This document shows, one piece after another, positions 11,767 to 23,211 of a stretch of 64,000 nucleotides of DNA (within the stretch, counting starts at the first letter, position 1; the number at the start of each line of letters is the position of its first letter). The stretch lies in the NCBI GenBank assembly GCA_017871115.1, contig JAFCIZ010000001.1:7562001-7626000 (forward strand), in the 5' to 3' direction. This DNA is from Cunninghamella blakesleeana. Its lineage: Eukaryota > Mucoromycota > Mucoromycetes > Mucorales > Cunninghamellaceae. A program made the position numbers and the translations under genes. The notes under the pieces are model-generated. The model saw only the letters and a list, made by a program, of their open reading frames with translations, made no database searches and was not told the DNA's origin.

Positions 11767-13685
11767 ATGGATATTCTTCAAGCTTACGAAGGTTTTCTTT
11801 TAAAAAATGTTTCTCAAATATCTAGTATTGAATCTGCTTTAAGATCTTTGTAAGTCTTTTTATTTTATTTTATTTTTTTATATATATTATTATAAATCGT
11901 TTATACTATTATTCTCATACGTCAATTAATATTTATGTTTATATTTTTATATTTATTTATTTATTTATTCGCGTATAGGTCATATATCTTACCTGGTAAA
12001 AATATAATAATAAATATAATAATAATAATAAAAGTAGATAATAATTTATTATAAGAATACCAACGGAAGACTTATTTTTTTCTTTTACTATTATTATAGG
12101 TAGATTTCATGATGCTGAACTAGCTTCCCAAGCAAGTAAGTCCAATAATTTATTTACTATTATTAATTAAAAGAAAATGTCAAAAAAAAAAAAATAGTCT
12201 GTGCATCAGATATATATATATATTTAGGGATTACAATATAAAAGAAATATAAGGACAAAAGGGCAAAAGAAAGGAGAAAGGGAGAAAAAGGCAACACTAC
12301 CGTATATAAAAATAATAGATATTAAGTTAAATTAAATTAAAAAATATACATTCTTTTATATTTTTCTATGATTAGTTTATGCTGGATTAAATATACTTTC
12401 TTTATATCACAATTCCATTTTACGACATGCAGCCAATAAATATATAGAAGATTCAAAAACCAATTTATTAGAAGAATCACAATTTAACAAATATATTCAA
12501 TTTTGGACAAAACAATCGGGGTCCCATAAATTAATATCAAGATTACTCTCTTTTATTACCTATACTCAAGTTCTTATAGAAATGGGCGTTGTTAAAAGAT
12601 TCACACAAAAAGCGCATTATCAATGGGTTGCTGGTTTAGAAGCTATCAAGTAAGTTATATATATAGATATAAATGTTAAATGGATAATAATAAAAGTGTA
12701 TAAATATTAATTCAATTTATTATTTTTAATAATAAAATAGAGTGGTATTACGGTTGACACTTTTTAAATTAACTCAGCATCGTATGATATTATATCCTAA
12801 TCATTTAGAAAGAGATGTCGATCCATCAGCTTTAGATCCTCAACGTCACCGTCATTTACAAACACCCACATTTAGTTGGACAGGTAGACGTACACGTAAA
12901 GAAGTACCTTATTTATCTACCACAATCAATATGGATAATGATAATAATATGTCATCATTGTTAACAAAAAGTAATAATCGACATACCTCCACCTCTAATA
13001 AAACAAAATATGCAGATGTGAATGATTATTTAATGTCTAAAGTCTTAACGGCTGAAAAATTACGCAAACCTCAACAAATGGTTCATATCATGTCTTCTTT
13101 AGCAAGATTTGGGGAAGTAGCCTTTATTTTACGTCCTTTATTATATGTTTTGGGAGTATTAAAATGGGGTCGAAAATCATGGAAGCCCTGGTTTTTATCA
13201 CTCTTTATGGATGTAGCTTCCTTATTAGCCATTCGTGAAGGATATCAAGATAATGGGTCTGGTCGATCTACCATGTTGCCTCTGGAAAAGAAAGAATATC
13301 ATCGTCGTCTTAGACTTTTGGCTTTTTATCTCTTAAAAGGTGTCTTTTATACTAAAATCACTAGGTAAGTCTGATTCATATATATATATATATATATATA
13401 TATAAAGAGTGGTACTTTGACATATACTTATACTTTATTACTATTATCATTATTTTTTAAAAAAATATAGACCTAAATTGGAAAGATTCTGTAATCGATT
13501 GGAAAACAAACCCATTCTCAGCATAGTTTCAAGTAAGTTCTGTATAAAATAAGAAAAGCTTGGTATTTTTTTATTTAATTATTACAATATACTAATAACA
13601 ATATAAATATTATTTTATTATAGATGTTTTACGCGATTATTTACCATTATGGGAAAATATTTATTTCTATACATCAACCTCTTAA
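11767..13685 (+). CDS. PEX16: Peroxisomal membrane biogenesis protein Pex16
   Basis: Seven exons: 11767-11849, 11979-11995, 12100-12135, 12376-12649, 12741-13364, 13471-13532, 13624-13685. They sum to 1158 nt (385 aa), close to fungal Pex16 length. The diagnostic N-terminus is present: YEGFLLKNVSQISSIESALR, then SYILPGRFHDAELASQA spread over three exons, then YAGLNILSLYHNSIL. The middle holds an Asn/Thr/Ser-rich insertion (residues about 210-240). The hydrophobic stretch FGEVAFILRPLLYVLGVL, then KSWKPWFLSLFMDVASLL, fits the membrane part, and the tail RDYLPLWENIYFYTSTS is typical. Pex16 acts in the ER and peroxisome membrane as an anchor for Pex3 and for membrane protein insertion. Exons 2 (17 nt) and 3 (36 nt) are microexons whose joined reading gives the conserved LPGRF motif. 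Confidence 0.93.
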
Positions 13686-15037
13686 TTTTATTTTTTTATT
13701 TTTTATTTTTTAATCTAATCGTTTTATTATTATTAAAATGTAATTATGTTAATTTTATTGGATGTCTTTTTAGTTATTAATATGCAATTTTGTTTACTTT
13801 TTCAAAAATAAAAAATGGATATCACATGAATAAATAAATAATATGTGGAATTCATCATAACATAATAACTAAATAGCTTTAATGTACTCACCATGGATTT
13901 TTTTATTTTTTTATTTATTTTTACTCTTAGGTCGTTGTCTTTTTCTTATTCAATGTTATGTTTATTTTTTTTACTGAGATATTGTTTATTCAATGTAATT
14001 TTCTGTTTTGATATATGTATTGATTCTTTTTCTTTTTAAGATGATACTCTTATATTTAAGGTATCTCTTTTATTTTACTTACTATAGTTGTTTATTTTTT
14101 TTGACGATAGGATGTATCATTCGATCTTTGTGCTAATTTCCTACTCACAATAATTATTTTTTTATAACCGGTTTTAATAAGACATGGCGAATTTTAGTGA
14201 TGTCATATTCTGTCATTTGAGTATATTTTATATTAATTTTATTTCTTGCCTTCTATATATTGCCATTTTAATGGTGGCTTAATGAATTGTAATAGAATCC
14301 CAATAACGGCTTATTTTTATTTTTTATAAGCTAAACTAAACTATAGTCTATTTTTTATTTTTTATTTTTAAAATAAACTACTAATTATTTATTCTTAATT
14401 TTTCTAATGTGTTCTATAATGATATGGATAAAAAGAACGAAAATTTGAAGAGTTATGTAGTTACATCTATGTAGATATATTACTTTATTAAAAAATATCG
14501 TTACGTATGTATATAAAATAAATAAAGAAGTATCTTTCATTTTTTTTTTCAATGTTTTTTAGCCAAGAAAGTAAAAAAAAAAAGCTAGCAATTTCATTCA
14601 AATATTAATTTTGAACATTAACATTAATTATATCTTTATCCAGCTATTAAGTTTTTTATTTTTTTAAAAAATTTGATCACAGTTTTTAACCGAAATAAAC
14701 AATTTTTTTCTATTTAAACTTTTTATTATTTAATAGAAAATATACTTTTTATATTCTAATATCTATTTAATTGGTCATTAAATAATATTATAATAAATAG
14801 TATTATAATGTAAAATATAATAAAAAGGCATGAAAGAATTTATTAAAAAAATAAATAAATTAAAACTACGGTGTGATTATTTTTTTTACTCTTTTTTTTC
14901 TGTTTTTTTTTTCTTTCTCCCTTTTGATTGGGTTCTTCATTAATTATCCCCATATTATACTCATTTATCTAATTTTATTTTTATCATTAATATATATAAA
15001 TTTATAGCATATTTTAAATTTTGTCTTAAAAAAAACC
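13686..15037. other. Intergenic, no gene recognised
   Basis: About 1.35 kb of AT-rich sequence with short T-runs and no ORF that I can support on either strand. A pyrimidine tract at about 14886-14925 precedes the next ATG at 15038, and TTAATATATATAAATTTATAG sits just before it. Confidence 0.5.
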
Positions 15038-16249
15038 ATGATTACACGATCTCCATTACAACTTTGTATATTTTTTATTGTCTCCTGTTTTATAATCTAT
15101 TTTATATTTACATCTAGTTGTGATGAAAACCATAGTTTATTCAGTCGCCATAAGCATGCATTAAATCAATTTTCCTATTATGATATGGATCGTTCAATAA
15201 AAAGAAAAGAGGAAGAAAAAGGATTAAATAATAATAATAATAATAAAGATACCACCAACATGACAACTACTATTCATCCTACTCATGTACCACACGTCTT
15301 GATTTTGACACCATTTAAAGAATCAGCCCAACATATTGATCGCTATTTTGACAACATCAATAAATTAACATATCCACATGATCATATCTCTTTAGGGTTT
15401 TTAGTAAGTGATTCCAAAGATGGTACCATTGAAAAATTGCAAGAAAGAGCAAAGAGAATGACTTTTCAAGAACAAGCCTCTTGGCAACTATTCCATCGAA
15501 TTGATGTCTATCAAAAGGATTTTGATTATGACTTGCCATCCAATGAAGATCGACATGCCTTTTCTGTTCAAATAAAACGAAGACAAATCATGGCGAAATC
15601 AAGAAATACCTTATTATCTGCTGCATTGACACAAGAAATTGATTGGGTCTTATGGTTGGATGGGGATGTAGTGGAATATCCTCCTTCTCTTTTAGAAGAA
15701 TTGATTGGATTAAATAAAGATATTGTAGTTCCTAATTGTTATTGGCATTCATATAATGAAGAAGGTGGCTATGATCGTAATAATTGGCAAGAGACAAAAG
15801 AAAGTTGGGATTTTCAAAAAACATTAAAATCATCTGATGTTTTAGTGGAAGGTAAAAAAAAAAATTAAATATAAATATAAAGTTTATTTAATATATATAT
15901 ATATATATATACAAAAGGAATATTTCGGAGAACTTATTGTAACCATCTCTCTCTTTTTTTTTTTTTTTTTTTTCTCTTTTTAGGTTATAAGGAATTGATT
16001 ACACATAGAAAGCTATTATTGGATATGCGATTTGAAAATGGGGAAACCGATTTATTTCATATGGTTCCTTTAGATGCCTTTGGTGGTACTTGTACTTTAG
16101 TAAAAGCTCAAGTTCATCGTGATGGTGCCATTTTTCCATCTTTTACTTTTCAACATCAAGTAGAAACTGAAGGTATGGCAAAAATGGCAAAAGCTCTTGG
16201 TTATGAAATATGGGGTTTACCAAATTATCTTGTTTATCATTATATTTAA
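15038..16249 (+). CDS. GT62 mannosyltransferase (Anp1/Mnn9/Van1 family)
   Basis: Exons 15038-15851 and 15984-16249 give 359 aa. It is a type II membrane protein: residues about 8-28 are a hydrophobic anchor (LCIFFIVSCFIIYFIFTSS) followed by a short N-rich stem. The catalytic domain begins at about residue 85 (HVLILTPFKES). It contains the metal- and sugar-nucleotide-binding DxD in WVLWLDGDV at about residues 203-211. It ends with EGMAKMAKALGYEIWGLPNYLVYH, a family hallmark. In yeast the family builds the alpha-1,6 mannan backbone on N-glycans in Golgi polymerase complexes. Which of Anp1, Mnn9 or Van1 is the ortholog cannot be decided by eye. The gene stands alone between two unrelated + strand genes. 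Confidence 0.9.
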
Positions 16250-16672
16250 ATGATACAAAAATAGAAATATTATTATTATTATTATTCAAAAAGAATAATA
16301 TTAATGCAATAAATTTTATATAACATATTATTTTATTATTTATAAAATCATTATTAGTCATTTCAAATTTTTAATACTATTAGCCTTTTTTTTTTTTAAT
16401 ATTTATAATTTGAAAAGATCGGGTTGGGTGAATTAATTATCACTTACAAAAAAAAAAAAATGAATTGCCGACCTAAAACTTTTTGATTTTTTTTTTTAAT
16501 TCCCACCATTTTTTTTTTTATTTCCAATTCTTTTTCTTTTTCTCTCAATTTTTTTAAATTAATAATATTTTATTTTTTCACTTCCTTTTTCTCTTTTTGT
16601 TTATATTATTTAAACTTTTTTGTATTATTATTTTTAATATCTTCTTTCTATATATTTTCACTTCATTTAGAA
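16250..16672. promoter_or_regulatory. Intergenic with pyrimidine-rich promoter
   Basis: After the stop come (ATT)n and poly-A/T stretches. GCCGACC near 16468 is the only GC-richer spot. A long pyrimidine-rich region (about 16495-16650) leads to the next ATG. CATTTAG ends 2 bp before that ATG and could be a 5' UTR splice acceptor. Confidence 0.4.
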
Positions 16673-19159
16673 ATGCAATCAAATAGAAGGAATTCATGGT
16701 TATTTAATTGGATCCCAACCTGGTATAGAAATGAACAATTAGATCAAGACAATGTTTATGAACCCCCACCACCTCGACGATCGCGAAAAGGGAAAAAAAG
16801 ATACCATTTCGGGAGCGGAAAAAGAAAAGCAAGTGAAATTAACAATACGATGGATTTTTTAAACGATGATATAAATGGACGTAGAAATTCAGATCAACCA
16901 AGTACAATCACAACTGATACTGGTTATGTGTCACCACCTTTATCTTCTTCTAATTCCTCCATGACAACTAGTGGTTCAAGGCGTAAAACAAAATCATCTA
17001 TATTAGATGTTTTTTATCTTAGGAAATCAAGTGCACAATCTACTTCATCCTATTATTTACCAAGTAACAGTAATAATAATACAGTCTCTTCAGATAGTAA
17101 CATTAACAATCATCATCGAAAATTGGCTCAGCGTATTTTTCAAACTAATAATAATAATAGTAATAATAATAATAATAATCCACTTACTGATAATGAGAAT
17201 AGTTATTTTTCCGCAGTAACTTCCTCCTCTTCATCGCAATTAAATAATACTATCTTACCACCTTCTACTTCATCCTCTTTAAAGCATTATTCAAATTTAA
17301 ATAATACTTATAAAGATGATTATAATATTAATAATAATGATTATACCACCACTTGTAATATAACCAATCATTCTATTGAAAATACTAACAACACTAATTA
17401 TAATAACAATAATTGTAATTTACCTACTACTACTACTAATACTACAACTACAGCAACTAATAATAATAATAATAATAATAACAATAATAATAATAATAGT
17501 CATGATAATATTAATGAAACTAATAATAATATGTCAACATCAAATCAACATTATTCTATATCACCACTTTCAACCTTCAGTACAACTAATCCTCTAACAC
17601 AGCATCATCATTGTAATGGTGGAATATTTTCATTGATCCATCATAACACTAATAATACAACAGCTGGTTCTGTTCATCCATCTACCACCACAAATGAAGA
17701 TTGTATTCATCGTTTATCTACCTCAACTCAGCGTTCCTCTTCTGCTCCTATTTCAACCGCAACTATTGCTTTAAATAATAATCAATCCAATACATCAATA
17801 TTATCAAAGGATGGACAATTACATGATTACGATACAGGTATGGAATACAATGAGCCACCACCAACTATGGAAAATTATGAACGAGTCTCTTTACGTCATG
17901 AATTAGTTCAATTAGCTTTAGATGGGTAAGATATATGTTTTACTTGGAAAGAAATAATCAAAGATAAGGAAATATTAGGCAATGTTTTATATATAAATAT
18001 ATATAAATGTGTGTGTGTGTGTGAAATAAATATTAATTGATATATAAAACTAATCTGATCTCTTTTTATTTATATATTATCTATTTTTCTTTTTTTATAA
18101 TTAGGTTATTTAAATGTCCGCTTTCGCCAAATATGGAAGATGAGAGACAGATTTTACATATTGGGTAAATGAAAAAAAAAAAAGAGATGAAATGAGTGGG
18201 TAGAAAAAGGCGGGGAAGAAAGAAAGTTAAACAAATAAATAATATAGTTGATCTCATATCTTTTATATTTTTTATTTATTTTTTATTACTATTATAGTTG
18301 TGGTGATGGGTCATGGTGTATTGATATGGCTAGAAAATATCCAAACTATTTTATTGTAGGTATTGATGACCAGCATGGAGGGCCATTTTCGGCAGTAGCC
18401 AACAACAAAAAGATCATGAAACCATATAATTCACCTCCTAGCAACAACATTGGTAACAACAACAATAGCAACGGCAATAATAATAATAATGGTAGTAAAT
18501 TAAATGCTATTGGAGGTAGTGGAGGAGGGCAGAACAACAATTTTAAATTCATACGAGCAACAACTCATTTGATCGATAGTTTAAAAAATATAGCGGATGA
18601 TCAATTTGATTTAGTCTATGGAAGGTTTTTAACGTTAGGGTTTTCCTCACGACAATATGAAGCATTGGTAGCAGAATGTTGGCGAATATGTAAACCTGGT
18701 GGATTTGTTGAATTTACAGAATTAGATATGCGTATCTATGGCAACCCAACAATAGGGCCATTAACTAAATGGATGAATCAACATATTTTTTCAATGATGC
18801 ATCGTCAAAAAAAGAAGAAATTAGACCCTAGATTACCAAGACATTTACAAGATTTATTTTTTAAATTATTAGTGGATCAGTCACCAACCAATCGACAAAA
18901 TAGTTATCATGTGATGTATAATTCTTTACCCTTGGGCGTATGGGGTGGTAGATTAGGGGTTATGTTTAGAGATGATGTTCATGATATTTTAGATCATCTT
19001 CATGACGTAGCAACATCAACAGTATCAACAGCAAATGAAAACAATAATACACTAATGACGGAAAAAGAATGGCAATCCACTTGTGACCTTTTAGATGATG
19101 AATTGGAATCAGAAATGGCTTTCATGAATTTATACCAGATTTATGCTCAAAAGAAATAA
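16673..19159 (+). CDS. SAM-dependent methyltransferase with long N-rich N-terminus
   Basis: Exons 16673-17925, 18105-18164 and 18298-19159 give 724 aa. Residues 1 to about 395 are disordered and Asn/Ser/Thr-rich, with Asn runs of up to about 13. From NYERVSLRHELVQLALDGLF a class I Rossmann methyltransferase starts. Motif I is ILHIGCGDGSWCIDMA (glycine-rich SAM loop, about 435-450), followed by an acidic strand end VGIDD. FDLVYGRFL is a post-motif and CWRICKPGGFVEFTEL is the strand-4/motif region. This arrangement matches the fungal LaeA/UMTA-like family. The substrate cannot be inferred. A roughly 40-residue Asn/Gly/Ser-rich insertion (about 477-518) interrupts the core fold after the second strand. 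Confidence 0.8.
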
Positions 19160-19668
19160 TTTGGTTTTTTTTTTTTTTTTTTTTTTTGTAATATATTAAA
19201 ACTTGTATTATATTCTCTATATTATTTTATTCAATCACTCTATTTTTTTTTTATCCCCGCAACTTTAATGCACCAAGCATTAACAACTAACCTCACCAAG
19301 TAATAAATACAATAAAGTCAAAGTGTAAAAGAGATTTTGTTTTTTTAAAATACTTGTTTCAAACAAATGATCATCACCATTATTATTAATATTTTCATTA
19401 TATATTCATATTTAAATAAAATAAATAAATATGTATAAAGCTAAAATGGGTATGCATTTTACTTTTTTAGAATGATTTTAAAAAACAATTGAAATAAATA
19501 TAACTATATATAAAATAGGTCAATGCTTTTACATATCTGAGTTTTTTTATATATTCTTTAAATATGACGTTATCATTATAATTGAATCATTCACAGATAT
19601 GGAAAGATAAAGTGAGTTTTTTTTTTCAAGAAGGGAGTAAAAAAAAAAGGTTAGAAGGAGAGCGTAGG

Positions 19669-19699
<31 letters not shown>

Positions 19700-20199
19700 A
19701 AGCTCTCTCGTTCTCTTTTATTATTATTATTTTTTATTGTGGTATAAAAATATATTATAAAAACATGTCATTCTCCTCTCTCTCTCTCTCTCTTTTTTTT
19801 TTTTTTAAAAAAAAAAAAATAAGAGTGAGAATATTTTATATATAAGGAGAGGAGACTAAGATAGAAGATGATATAATTAATTTATTATATTTTACTTATC
19901 ACAAGTAGCTTAAAGAAATAAAGAATGAGGGCACGAGAATGATTGGTGTGGGTATATTTTTATATTTATATATAAAAAAACCACTTAACATGATCTTTTT
20001 TACATTATGCACGTAGCTAAGGTTCCGAGTTTGAATTTTTTTTCTTTATAATGGTAGATTATTTTTATTTTTATTTTTTTTATTTCAACCCCTTTTTCTT
20101 TTTATTTTTTACTTTCTTTCTCTCTTTCTTTTCTTCTTCCTCTTCTTTTTCTTCTTCCATATTCTTATTTATTTATTTATTTAATTGAATTTATACAAC
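19160..20199. other. Intergenic with long homopolymers, promoter at right
   Basis: Contains a T-run of about 23 at 19165-19187, an A-run of about 31 at 19669-19699, a (TC)n stretch with an adjoining T(n)A(n) palindrome at about 19777-19820, and a pyrimidine-rich tract at about 20080-20160 before the next gene. GCACGTAGC near 20010 is an E-box-like spot. No gene was seen; ORFs here are driven by the homopolymers. Confidence 0.45.
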
Positions 20200-22002
20200 A
20201 TGTCATCTACAACAACATCTCTAAGTTTAATAAGAATCATGGAACCTCAACTTTCAAAATATCAACTCACCGCTTTAATGGAAGAAGTAATATATATATA
20301 TATATATATTAATATAATAATTATAATAATAATTGTGATTATTATTTTTTTTCTAACCATAGTAATTATTATTTTTATTGATATGTAGGAATATGAAAGT
20401 TTATTAGCTGATAACAAAGAAAAATATGATGAATTGTATCAGCAAAATGATTATATCCAAAAAGTAAGTTTTAAAAATAATAATAATTTATTTCTATATT
20501 TACTTAATAAATTAATTACAATAATATATCTTTATTAATAGCAATTGAAAATGATGAAACGAGAAAATACTAGCTTAATGAAAACCCAGCAAAGATTAGA
20601 AACACAAATATATGCACAAGATCACGAATTACAGGAAGCAAAAAAAGAAATAGCAACATTAATAAGAAAAAATAAAGACTTGGAAACTCGATTGGAAAAT
20701 GAAGTAAATAAATTAAAAGAGATACATAAATATGTCATTCTATTTATTGGTTGACTGATTGATTATTTTTTTTATTTTGATTAGAGCCGAAACTATGAAG
20801 CAGATAGATTACTTTGGCAGCAGACGGAGACTGAATTATCAAATACTATTAAAAGAAATAATCACCATCCTCGTAGGACGCGAAGTGCTACTGCATCAAA
20901 TGTTTTTGCCACATCGAGTGTTTCAAGTCATTTTGGTCCTCCTTTTACATCATCTTCTTCCACCTCACTACTACAAACTCCGATGTCGCCATTAAAAGAA
21001 ATTAATGGTAATAAATTAAATGTGTACATATGATATGATTCTTTATAGATATACATATGAATGTATTTATTTATTTATTTATTCATTATTATTCAATATA
21101 GATGATGATCATGATCGTAAGCATGGTATTGCATTAACAAAAATTCAAAGTCAAGAAAAATTAATCAAATCACTGACAAATGAAATTGAAACTCAAAAAA
21201 AGACAAACGTTACCTTGATTCAAAATCAATCAGATCAATTGGACGCATTAAGAAAAGAATTAGATGATATCAAATTATTTAATCTTAAATTAATGGAAGA
21301 TAACGAAGGTTATCAAATTTTGTTAAGAGAAAAAACTATGTCGGGTGAAATTTTAAAAGTAAGTATAAAGTAAAAAGCTGCATTTATTTTATTTTATTTT
21401 ATTACTATCTATTGTATTCTTTTATTTATTTTATTTTTTCTTTTCTTTATTACTAAATTAGAATATTGAGCATCAAGAAGGAAAAAAAGAACAAGAACAA
21501 ACTTTAGCTACAGAAATAAATAAAATCACAACAATGAATGATGTAACTCATATTCAAGGTAAATTGAACTATTTATTTACTTTTTTATGTATTCATTATT
21601 TTTAATTTTGTTGCTTCATTTTTTATTTTCCGCATTATTATTATTAAATATATATATATAGATTTACAAGAAGAAATTAAAACTTTAAAAGAATCAAACA
21701 AAGCATTATCGTTATATATGAACAAGATTTTATTAAGAATAGTCGGAAATAATGAATTAGTAGATGTGTTAAATATTGACGAATCCGAGGCTGGTGCTAT
21801 GGTTGAAAAATCGTCACCACCACCACCATCACAACAACAAACAAGGACAAGAAGAAGTACGATTTCTACGTTTTCAAATTCAAAAGATCAAGAAAAAGGT
21901 TGGACAAAGGCTTTAAAAAGAATGTCAGTAATGGGTTGGTCAAATAAAAATAGCCAATTATTAGCACAAAGAAATGATATCATAGAAAATGATAGCGAAT
22001 AA
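20200..22002 (+). CDS. Coiled-coil protein of unknown function
   Basis: Seven exons: 20200-20286, 20389-20463, 20542-20703, 20785-21007, 21102-21358, 21462-21558, 21662-22002. They total 1242 nt (413 aa). I do not recognise a named family. Residues about 12-130 and 190-320 are charged heptad-rich helices with little Gly or Pro, hence coiled coil (for example LKMMKRENTSLMKTQQRLE). A Ser/Thr/Pro-rich linker (about 135-180) separates them. Near the C-terminus NKALSLYMNKILLRIVGN, followed by LVDVLNID, looks like a conserved helical motif. The tail is basic and Ser-rich. It could be a cytoskeletal or septum adaptor, but that is a guess. The start is the first ATG (MSSTTTSLSLIRIMEPQ); the codon 15 bp further upstream is TTG. 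Confidence 0.7.
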
Positions 22003-22488
22003 TTTTAAATTCTACTTTAGTTAACTTGGTTTTTTTAAAGGCCGTTATTTGTATTATAATTTTTTTTTTACTCAGATATTTTTATTTTTGTTAACTACCT
22101 TTTTTTTTTTACTTCAAGTTTCATTAACTTGACCAAAAAATAAATCATTATTATTCTATACCATTCTTATTTTTATTTATTCTCTCTTGATTTAAGAAAG
22201 GTGAAAAGAAAAAAAAAAGTCTCAAGCTAGTTTTCTTTTTTTTTTTTTTTTTTTGTTTCCCTTATTCATATTTTTCATTTCTTCTATTTTCTTCTATTTT
22301 CTTCTTTCTCCACTTTTTTCTTTTTCTTTTCTAGAATAATATTTTATTTCTTATAAATACATTGTTGTTTATATTCTATTTCCTTTTTTTTTCCTCTTTT
22401 TTTTATATATAAAAGAAAAGCAGACTTATTTAAAATTCATTTATCAGCTAATTTAATTGAATTATTTGTTGCTCTAAGTAACACCTAC
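22003..22488. promoter_or_regulatory. Intergenic with pyrimidine-rich promoter
   Basis: A T-run of about 18 near 22236-22254 is followed by a strongly pyrimidine-rich stretch to about 22410, with repeats of TTTCTTCTAT, before the ATG at 22489. TATATATAAAAG near 22405 could act as a TATA box. No gene was seen. Confidence 0.45.
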
Positions 22489-23211
22489 ATGAGCAATCAT
22501 AATGATTCTCTACTCAATCCTTCATCTTGCCCCAATTACAACAACCAAAATAATAACAGCAACAACAACAGCAACAGCAACAACGGCAAAGGTTACAATC
22601 AAGATACTTTAGAAAGAAAAACTTCGGCAACATCAACAGCGCGTCATAGATCCATTCCTAGACAATCCACCATATCATCATTAAGACCTATTGATTCAAG
22701 TTTTATTGAAGTTGTACGCTGTTTACACCAAATAAAATCTATTGTTCAATCTTTATTAAATTTTCAAGCAGAAGTCATTCCAACCTTATCCTTGTCTACT
22801 TATCAAGATCCAGCCACTAAAACAGGTTCTATTGAATTTTTTAATCATATTCAACAATATTTAAATAATACATTTCAAAAACTTGAAAGATTATGTAAAA
22901 TCATCATGATGGTCTTATCTCGATTAGAACAACACTCGGAAACAAAACAAGAAAGGATTGCTTCATTTCGAAAAGATATTATTGAAGAATGGAGGGTTGC
23001 AGTAGAAATACGTCAGCGGTTACAATCTTTTTTAAACCAAAATACAAATTTATTTGATGGATCTATGGATAACAACAATAATAATAACAACAGCAATAAT
23101 AATAATAATTTTAGTAATAATAATATCAACCCTACCACTAATAATAATAATAACACAAGTGATGATGAAAATAACAGCGATCATTCAACTCATCATGATA
23201 ATACAGCGTAA
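22489..23211 (+). CDS. Asn-rich helical orphan protein
   Basis: Single exon, 240 aa. Residues 1-45 and 190-240 are Asn/Ser-rich low complexity. The core (about residues 65-185) is predicted helical: IDSSFIEVVRCLHQIKSIVQ, then SIEFFNHIQQYLNNTFQKLE, then RKDIIEEWRVAVEIRQRLQS. Hydrophobic spacing suggests a four-helix bundle, with no membrane segment or known motif. I do not recognise the family. It lies downstream of the coiled-coil gene on the same strand with its own pyrimidine-rich promoter. The folded core flanked by disordered tails argues that this is a real gene and not a low-complexity artefact. Confidence 0.65.
   Translation: MSNHNDSLLNPSSCPNYNNQNNNSNNNSNSNNGKGYNQDTLERKTSATSTARHRSIPRQSTISSLRPIDSSFIEVVRCLHQIKSIVQSLLNFQAEVIPTLSLSTYQDPATKTGSIEFFNHIQQYLNNTFQKLERLCKIIMMVLSRLEQHSETKQERIASFRKDIIEEWRVAVEIRQRLQSFLNQNTNLFDGSMDNNNNNNNSNNNNNFSNNNINPTTNNNNNTSDDENNSDHSTHHDNTA

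Noticed and set aside
17376..17597. Ile-rich 73-aa ORF in the + strand
   Set aside because: It is an alternative frame of AAT runs in the methyltransferase N-terminus (ATA/ATT read as Ile).
19582..19845. 87-aa ORF with long Lys and Phe runs
   Set aside because: It is driven by the A31 run and the T(n)A(n) palindrome. No motif or splice context is present.
20020..20040. GGTTCCGAG resembling a tRNA B box
   Set aside because: There is no A box upstream and no acceptor stem. It is probably part of a promoter.
20185..20199. Possible upstream start giving MNLYNMSSTTT for the coiled-coil gene
   Set aside because: The codon at 20185 is TTG, not ATG. The first true ATG is at 20200.
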